Below, piece after piece: positions 1 through 6,303 of a stretch of DNA of 6,303 nucleotides. The position numbers and the translations under genes were made by a program. The stretch covers positions 1 through 6,303 of the forward strand of contig JALXDB010000209.1 of the NCBI GenBank assembly GCA_026990615.1, given 5' to 3'. The stretch is from Spirochaetota bacterium (GTDB lineage Bacteria > Spirochaetota > B62-G9). Position 1 is the first letter of the stretch. Each line of letters starts with the position of its first letter. The notes beneath the pieces were generated by a model. The model saw nothing but the letters and a program-made list of their open reading frames with translations. It was not told the DNA's origin and did no database searches.

Positions 1-1
1 C

Positions 2-129
<128 letters not shown>

Positions 130-255
130 TATTTATGTTAATATCTATAAAAGAAAAGTTAAGTGTTTTGTCAGTTAGTATGTTTGGGCTGACTAGTGCG
201 GGATATATTGGAAATCCTAATATTTAATGTTCTTTAAGTGCTGCAAAATGTATTA

Positions 256-260
256 GAGGG
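256..260 (+). promoter_or_regulatory. Probable ribosome binding site of recF
   Basis: GAGGG at 256-260 is the only Shine-Dalgarno-like stretch before the recF start. It lies 14 bases before the TTG, longer than the usual 5-9. In-frame stop TAG at 254-256 excludes any start further upstream. A weak site plus a TTG start would fit low expression of RecF. Confidence 0.5.
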
Positions 261-274
261 GTATATCTTCTATA

Positions 275-1408
275 TTGCATCTAAAATTTCTCCACCTTGA
301 AAATTTCAGAAATTATGAGGCGGCGGATGTAAAATTTAACAAAGGTACCAATGTGATCACAGGTGCAAACGGTGCGGGTAAAACAAACATATTGGAAGCA
401 GTGTACTATCTTTCAACAACAAAGTCGTTCAGAGGCCACATCGAGAAGGATATTTTGAGGTGGGGAGGTAAATATTTTGTTGCAGAGGGTAGGTTCTTTA
501 CTGGAACGGAAGAAGAAAGAGTAACGATAAAGTTTTTAAACGGGAAGAAACAGCTTTACATAGATGATGTTCCAGAAAAAAAACTCTCCAGTATAATTGG
601 GAGAATTCCAGTTGTAAATATGCTTGTAGATGACATATATCTAATATCCGGCCCACCGCATATTAGAAGAAACTTTATGGACACCACACTGTCAATATCG
701 GATAGGATATATATGGATAGCCTGAAAAAGTACAATCATATATTAAGACAGAAAAATGCCGCATTAAAGAGAGCAGGTGATGGAGGTAGCGTTGACGTGA
801 GTTTTATTGAAGTTTTAAATGAAAGACTTTCACATTACGGAGCATATGTTGTTGCAAAAAGGGTTGAGCTTATAGATTTTTTCAACAGGATTATTGGAGA
901 AATATTAAAGGAAAGGTATATAAATATAGGCAGTTTTTCATTGAGATATGAATCGAATATTGGCGAAAAAAATAATTTATCAGAGTTTTCCGTAAGTAGC
1001 AGTATTGAATTGGAGAAAATAATCCACTCAACAATGAAAAAGAACCTTGAAAAAGAGATAGCATTTAAAATGAGCCTGTTTGGACCACATAGAGATGATT
1101 TTCTGGTTAGCAAGAATAGTTTTAAAGTTCGCAGATTTGGATCAACCGGTGAGGCCAGAGTGGCTTCAATTATTCTCAGGGTTTGCCAGCTTGAATACTA
1201 CAGACGCACGAAAGATATTATACCAATAACCCTGATAGATGACGTATTTCTTGAGTTAGACCTTCAGATAAGAAAGGTTGTGTGGGATATTCTCGACAAC
1301 GGATCGCAAAAAATAGTTGCTACTACATCCTTTAAAAATCTTCCGGAAAATATGACAACTGATGCGAGATATAGAATAGAGAATGGACGGGTAATACAAG
1401 ATGTGTAA
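275..1408 (+). CDS. recF: DNA replication and repair protein RecF
   Basis: RecF is a cytoplasmic SMC/Rad50-like ABC ATPase that, with RecO and RecR, helps load RecA at single-stranded gaps and stalled forks. The 377-aa product has the usual family length of about 360-375. Visible motifs are the N-terminal LENFRNY (8-14), Walker A GANGAGKT (30-37), the family segment ISGPPHIRRNFMD (124-136), GPHRDDF (270-276), the signature region STGEAR (290-295), and Walker B with D-loop ITLIDDVFLELD (318-329). The signature has Glu where RecF usually has Gln (SxGQ). The start is TTG at 275: an in-frame stop lies just upstream, and the N-terminus then aligns with known RecF proteins. It overlaps the next gene by 8 bp. 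In many bacteria recF follows dnaN, which is not in view here. Confidence 0.97.
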   Translation: MHLKFLHLENFRNYEAADVKFNKGTNVITGANGAGKTNILEAVYYLSTTKSFRGHIEKDILRWGGKYFVAEGRFFTGTEEERVTIKFLNGKKQLYIDDVPEKKLSSIIGRIPVVNMLVDDIYLISGPPHIRRNFMDTTLSISDRIYMDSLKKYNHILRQKNAALKRAGDGGSVDVSFIEVLNERLSHYGAYVVAKRVELIDFFNRIIGEILKERYINIGSFSLRYESNIGEKNNLSEFSVSSSIELEKIIHSTMKKNLEKEIAFKMSLFGPHRDDFLVSKNSFKVRRFGSTGEARVASIILRVCQLEYYRRTKDIIPITLIDDVFLELDLQIRKVVWDILDNGSQKIVATTSFKNLPENMTTDARYRIENGRVIQDV

Positions 1409-1880
1409 AGAACCTGTAAAGATTGGGGAAATACTGAAAGATCTACTCAAAAAGAATAGATATCTTAATTATAGGGTAAATGTTGATAAAGCTATTGAAC
1501 TGTGGAATAAACAGGAGGATAAAACAGTAAATGGAAAAACAAAGGCAGTAGGATTTAAAAATGGAACCCTTATAGTTCATGTTAATTCTCCTGTACTGGC
1601 AAACGAACTCTCCTTAAAAGAGAGATTTTTTATAAGAAAAATAAACAGAGAACTTGGTCTTGAAATTGTTAAAAAAATACATTTTAAATCAGGTTTTATT
1701 AAAAATGATAGACGGATTGAAGAAAATTATGAAGTTGACCTTAAACCTTCCATCAGTGTAATTAAAAAGGCTGAGGAGATAGTTAACAGAATTAAGGATG
1801 AAGAGTTAAGGGAATCTTTAAAAAATTTGATTCTCAGCTCCTATGTGTACAACGAGAAAATGAAGAAGAAAAGGGATTAA
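1401..1880 (+). CDS. dciA: DciA-like helicase-loading protein (DUF721)
   Basis: The 159-aa product fits the DUF721/DciA family. DciA is the ancestral partner of the replicative helicase DnaB in bacteria lacking DnaC or DnaI, where it helps place the helicase on DNA. The family core spans about residues 31-97: an LW motif at 34-35, a variable loop, the strand NGTLIVHVNSPVLANEL (54-70), then a helix with INRELG (81-86) and the strand VKKIHFKSG (90-98). The C-terminal part (about 118-158) is helical, charged and lysine-rich, ending in KMKKKRD. No signal peptide or membrane segment is seen. The ATG at 1401 lies inside the end of recF, giving an 8-bp overlap, and has no strong ribosome binding site, so translational coupling to recF is likely. 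DUF721 genes sit between recF and gyrase genes in several spirochaetes. The family call is firm; the helicase-loading role is inferred from it. Confidence 0.85.
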   Translation: MCKEPVKIGEILKDLLKKNRYLNYRVNVDKAIELWNKQEDKTVNGKTKAVGFKNGTLIVHVNSPVLANELSLKERFFIRKINRELGLEIVKKIHFKSGFIKNDRRIEENYEVDLKPSISVIKKAEEIVNRIKDEELRESLKNLILSSYVYNEKMKKKRD

Positions 1881-1881
1881 G

Positions 1882-1910
1882 TTGAGTATAGTAAGAAAAA
1901 CTATTATATT
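1882..1910 (+). promoter_or_regulatory. Candidate sigma70 promoter for gyrB-gyrA
   Basis: TTGAGT (1882-1887, four of six matches to the -35 consensus) and TATATT (1905-1910, five of six matches to the -10 consensus) are separated by exactly 17 bp. Transcription would start near 1917 and give a leader of about 108 nt before gyrB. The promoter begins just after the dciA stop codon. Readthrough from recF-dciA is also possible, since no terminator is seen. Confidence 0.5.
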
Positions 1911-1927
1911 AGATAAAACGCAAATAG

Positions 1928-1987
1928 TTGTAAAGACCGACTTTATAGACTTGTTTTACTTTTCAAACACCTCATATTAACTGTTTG
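1928..1987 (+). promoter_or_regulatory. Two weak hairpins in the gyrB leader
   Basis: The first stem pairs 1928-1935 with 1941-1948 around the loop ACCGA: eight pairs, two of them G-U. The second pairs CAAACA (1964-1969) with TGTTTG (1982-1987) around a 12-nt loop. Neither is followed by a U-run, so neither looks like an intrinsic terminator. No known riboswitch is recognised. They could be chance structures in AT-rich DNA or mark a regulatory leader. Confidence 0.25.
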
Positions 1988-2013
1988 GTATAGGGTAAGT
2001 AAAGAGAGAAACT

Positions 2014-2017
2014 GGAG
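2014..2017 (+). promoter_or_regulatory. Ribosome binding site of gyrB
   Basis: GGAG lies 7 bases before the ATG at 2025, an ideal spacing. It supports this start, which also gives the family-typical N-terminus with [16 protein letters not shown] close behind. Confidence 0.8.
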
Positions 2018-2021
2018 ATAG

Positions 2022-3926
<1,905 letters not shown>

Positions 3927-3959
3927 TCTTTAATACCGGATGATTTCAGCATCAAAATA

Positions 3960-3965
3960 AAGGAG
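3960..3965 (+). promoter_or_regulatory. Strong ribosome binding site that fixes the gyrA TTG start
   Basis: AAGGAG at 3960-3965 is a strong Shine-Dalgarno sequence ending 8 bases before TTG at 3974. It decides the gyrA start in favour of TTG over the first in-frame ATG at 4019, which would cut off 15 residues including conserved helix residues. Confidence 0.85.
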
Positions 3966-3973
3966 ATACTGCA

Positions 3974-6303
3974 TTGCCACCACAGGAAAAGATAATCAAG
4001 ACATTCATCGAAGATGAGATGAAGAACTCCTACCTTATATACGCGATGAGCGTTATAGTCAGCAGGGCACTTCCGGATGTAAGAGATGGACTTAAACCTG
4101 TCCATAGAAGAATTCTCTACGATATGAAGGAGTTCAATCTAACGCACGATAAACCCTTCAAGAAAAGTGCCAGAGTGGTTGGGGATGTTCTGGGAAAGTA
4201 TCATCCTCATGGCGATCAGGCTGTATATGATGCCCTAGTAAGGATGGCGCAGGATTTTAGCATGAGATATCCCCTTGTTGAAGGGCAGGGAAATTTCGGT
4301 TCAATAGATGGCGATTCGCCGGCTGCCATGAGGTATACAGAGGTAAGAATGACCCAGATGGCAGAATTGCTCCTTCAGGATATAGAGAAAGATACAGTTA
4401 ACTTTATTCCGAATTTTGATGATACCCTTAAAGAACCTGAAGTTTTACCGGCCGCGTTCCCGAATCTGCTGGCAAACGGAGCAAGTGGTATTGCGGTTGG
4501 AATGGCGACAAATATTCCTCCGCATAATTTAAGAGAGGTAATCAATGGTGTTATTAAAACGATAGAAAATCCTGATATCAAGATAGAGGAACTTATTAAA
4601 ATAATACCGGGTCCTGATTTTCCTACTGGGGGTTTAATAATCGGGACGGATGGAATTAAGAAGGCATATACAACGGGAAATGGACAGATAAAGGTCAGAG
4701 CCAGGGTTAATATTGAAACTTTAAAGAACGGCAAAGAAATGCTGGTTATAAACGAGATCCCGTATCAGGTGAATAAATCTAGGCTGATTCAGGATATCGC
4801 AAATCATGTAAAAAATAGAAAAATCGAAGGTATAAGCGATTTAAGGGATGAATCGGATAGAGATGGTATAAGAGTAGTTATAGAACTCAAAAGAGGTATA
4901 AATCCCCACGTAATAATGAATCAACTTTTTAAGATGACTGCACTGGAAACGACCTTTGGAATAAACCTGCTTGCTCTGGATCATTTTACACCAAAGGTAA
5001 TGAACCTTAAAGAAATTATAGAAAAGTATATAGATCACCGGGTAGAGATAGTAAAGAGAAGAACTAAGTTTGATCTTGATAAAGCGGAAAAAAGAGCTCA
5101 TATACTGGAAGGTTTTCTAAAAGCCCTTGAAAATATCGATGAAATTATAAAGATTATAAAGGCTTCGAGAACCCCTGCCCAGGCTCAGATGAAATTGATC
5201 GAAAGATTTTCTTTTACGAAAGTACAGGCAGAGGCGATTCTCGAGATGAAACTTGCGAGGCTGACCGGGCTGGAAAGAGAGAAGCTTGAAAAAGAATATA
5301 AAGAGCTGATGAAAACCATTGAGAGGCTTAAAGAAATCCTTAAGAGTAAGCAGAATATACTTAGAGAGATATCCAGAGAGTTAAAGGAAATTGCAAAGAA
5401 ACATGGAGATGAAAGAAGAACAGAGATTCTTCCGGATGCTGAAGAAGTCGATCTGAAAGACCTTATCCTGGAAGAGGATGTGGTTGTAACAATTACCCAT
5501 AAAGGATTTATAAAGAGAACTCCGATAACAGCCTTCAGGCATCAATCCAGAGGAGGAGTGGGGGTAAATGCATCAACTCTGAAAGATGATGATTTTATCG
5601 AACAGATGTTTGTTGCATCCACACACGATAAGATAGTTTTTCTTACAAACAGAGGACGGGCATACAGCCTTGACGTTCATGAGATCATAAACACGGGGAG
5701 AACATCCAGAGGGCAAAGTATTAAACTACTTCTCAGTATAGATGCCGAGGAAAATATACAGGCTACGGTCGCCCTTCGGGAGAAAGAAGACGAAAAATAC
5801 ATACTAATTGTAACCAAAAAAGGAATGATAAAAAAGGTCCACAGCGGTGAATTTAAGAAGATAAGAAAAACAGGCATTATAGCTATTGGATTAAGCTCCG
5901 ATGATTCGGTTGTTGATGCTATTACGACAGGTGGAAATGATGAGATACTTGTTGCAACAGCCATGGGCAATGCTTTAAGGTTCAGTGAAGAACAGATCAG
6001 GCCTATGGGAAGGAGTGCAAGAGGCGTTGTTGGAATAAAGCTTAAGAAAGACGATTATGTGTGCGGTATGACAAAGGTGATAGAAAAAAGCGATCTTCTT
6101 GTTGTGACAGAATACGGTTATGGGAAGAGGGTATCATTCGATAATTTTACGCCGCATAATAGGGGAACAAGAGGCCAGATTTATATAAAGCTTACGAAAA
6201 AAACTGGAAAATCAGCGGGAGTGCTTTCTGTTAAAAGAAATGACACCTTTGTTGTTATTACAAACAGGGGCATGATCATTAAACTAAAGGTTAATAGTAT
6301 ATC
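3974..6303 (+). CDS. gyrA: DNA gyrase subunit A (3' end beyond window)
   Basis: GyrA is the DNA-cleaving and DNA-wrapping half of gyrase. Translation from TTG at 3974 gives 776 complete codons with no stop, so the gene leaves the window; compared with usual lengths of about 800-880 aa, only the C-terminal end is missing. Visible parts are the winged-helix segment [21 protein letters not shown] (19-39), the quinolone region around [10 protein letters not shown] (77-86), catalytic Tyr121 in AAMRYTE (codon 4334-4336), [14 protein letters not shown], and the tower and coiled-coil region with RAHILEG and ARLTGLE. From about residue 505 comes the C-terminal beta-pinwheel: the GyrA box QSRGGVG at 524-530 and repeated blade motifs such as TNRGRAYSL and [10 protein letters not shown] GyrA box and gyrB just upstream favour gyrase over topoisomerase IV. 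Position 82 is Gln, where E. coli has quinolone-contact Ser83; Asp86 matches E. coli Asp87. Valine replaces the usual Lys or Arg in the box. Confidence 0.98.
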   Translation, partial: MPPQEKIIKTFIEDEMKNSYLIYAMSVIVSRALPDVRDGLKPVHRRILYDMKEFNLTHDKPFKKSARVVGDVLGKYHPHGDQAVYDALVRMAQDFSMRYPLVEGQGNFGSIDGDSPAAMRYTEVRMTQMAELLLQDIEKDTVNFIPNFDDTLKEPEVLPAAFPNLLANGASGIAVGMATNIPPHNLREVINGVIKTIENPDIKIEELIKIIPGPDFPTGGLIIGTDGIKKAYTTGNGQIKVRARVNIETLKNGKEMLVINEIPYQVNKSRLIQDIANHVKNRKIEGISDLRDESDRDGIRVVIELKRGINPHVIMNQLFKMTALETTFGINLLALDHFTPKVMNLKEIIEKYIDHRVEIVKRRTKFDLDKAEKRAHILEGFLKALENIDEIIKIIKASRTPAQAQMKLIERFSFTKVQAEAILEMKLARLTGLEREKLEKEYKELMKTIERLKEILKSKQNILREISRELKEIAKKHGDERRTEILPDAEEVDLKDLILEEDVVVTITHKGFIKRTPITAFRHQSRGGVGVNASTLKDDDFIEQMFVASTHDKIVFLTNRGRAYSLDVHEIINTGRTSRGQSIKLLLSIDAEENIQATVALREKEDEKYILIVTKKGMIKKVHSGEFKKIRKTGIIAIGLSSDDSVVDAITTGGNDEILVATAMGNALRFSEEQIRPMGRSARGVVGIKLKKDDYVCGMTKVIEKSDLLVVTEYGYGKRVSFDNFTPHNRGTRGQIYIKLTKKTGKSAGVLSVKRNDTFVVITNRGMIIKLKVNSI

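Noticed and set aside
205..223. Bulged stem ATATTGG with CC-T-AATAT upstream of recF
   Set aside because: The stem is short, almost all A-T pairs, and interrupted by a bulge, so it is easily a chance feature of AT-rich sequence.
248..256. Two-codon ORF ATG-TAT-TAG ending at the recF ribosome binding site
   Set aside because: A minimal upstream ORF could couple translation to recF, but ATG followed by a stop is frequent by chance in AT-rich DNA and it has no Shine-Dalgarno sequence of its own.
3927..3973. Possible terminator between gyrB and gyrA
   Set aside because: Only a 4-bp GATG/CATC stem is present with no T-run after it, so co-transcription is more likely.
4375..4734. Antisense 119-codon ORF with hydrophobic stretches inside gyrA
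   Set aside because: The hydrophobic look arises from reading the complement of gyrA codons. The forward frame is plainly GyrA with intact motifs.

Overview
The window carries a chromosomal DNA-replication and topology gene cluster, all on the + strand: recF, a dciA-like (DUF721) gene, gyrB, and gyrA, which runs off the right edge. The DNA is AT-rich. Gene order, the short Gram-positive-type GyrB (633 aa), the GyrB segment [11 protein letters not shown], the GyrB C-terminus NLDV and the GyrA segment [12 protein letters not shown] all resemble, from memory, spirochaete gyrases (Borrelia, Leptospira, Treponema). My best guess is a member of the Spirochaetota or a close relative. The genus cannot be named from the sequence alone. 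In many bacteria this block follows dnaA-dnaN near the replication origin, but neither gene is visible here.

Layout. Bases 1-274 are non-coding. They begin with a perfect (AT)8(TG)11 dinucleotide tract, followed by a cluster of five GTTATT hexamers in both orientations, two of which form a 7-bp hairpin. recF (275-1408, TTG start) overlaps the dciA-like gene (1401-1880) by 8 bp, so these two are almost certainly co-transcribed and probably translationally coupled. A 144-bp gap (1881-2024) holds a good sigma70-type promoter candidate and two weak hairpins, so gyrB-gyrA may have its own promoter. gyrB (2025-3926, ATG) is followed after 47 bp by gyrA (3974 to the edge). gyrA starts at a TTG with a strong ribosome binding site and is open through the last base.

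How the genes work together. GyrB and GyrA form the A2B2 DNA gyrase that introduces negative supercoils ahead of replication and transcription. RecF acts in RecA loading at gaps and stalled forks. The DciA-like protein is predicted to help load or operate the replicative helicase DnaB. The coding part is conserved housekeeping machinery and I see no new multi-gene system. The points worth a second look are the structured leader before recF (Z-DNA-prone repeat plus hexamer cluster), the glutamine at the main quinolone-resistance position of GyrA, the tryptophan at the GyrB position equivalent to E. coli Lys447, a valine in the GyrA box, and an unusual RecF signature motif.
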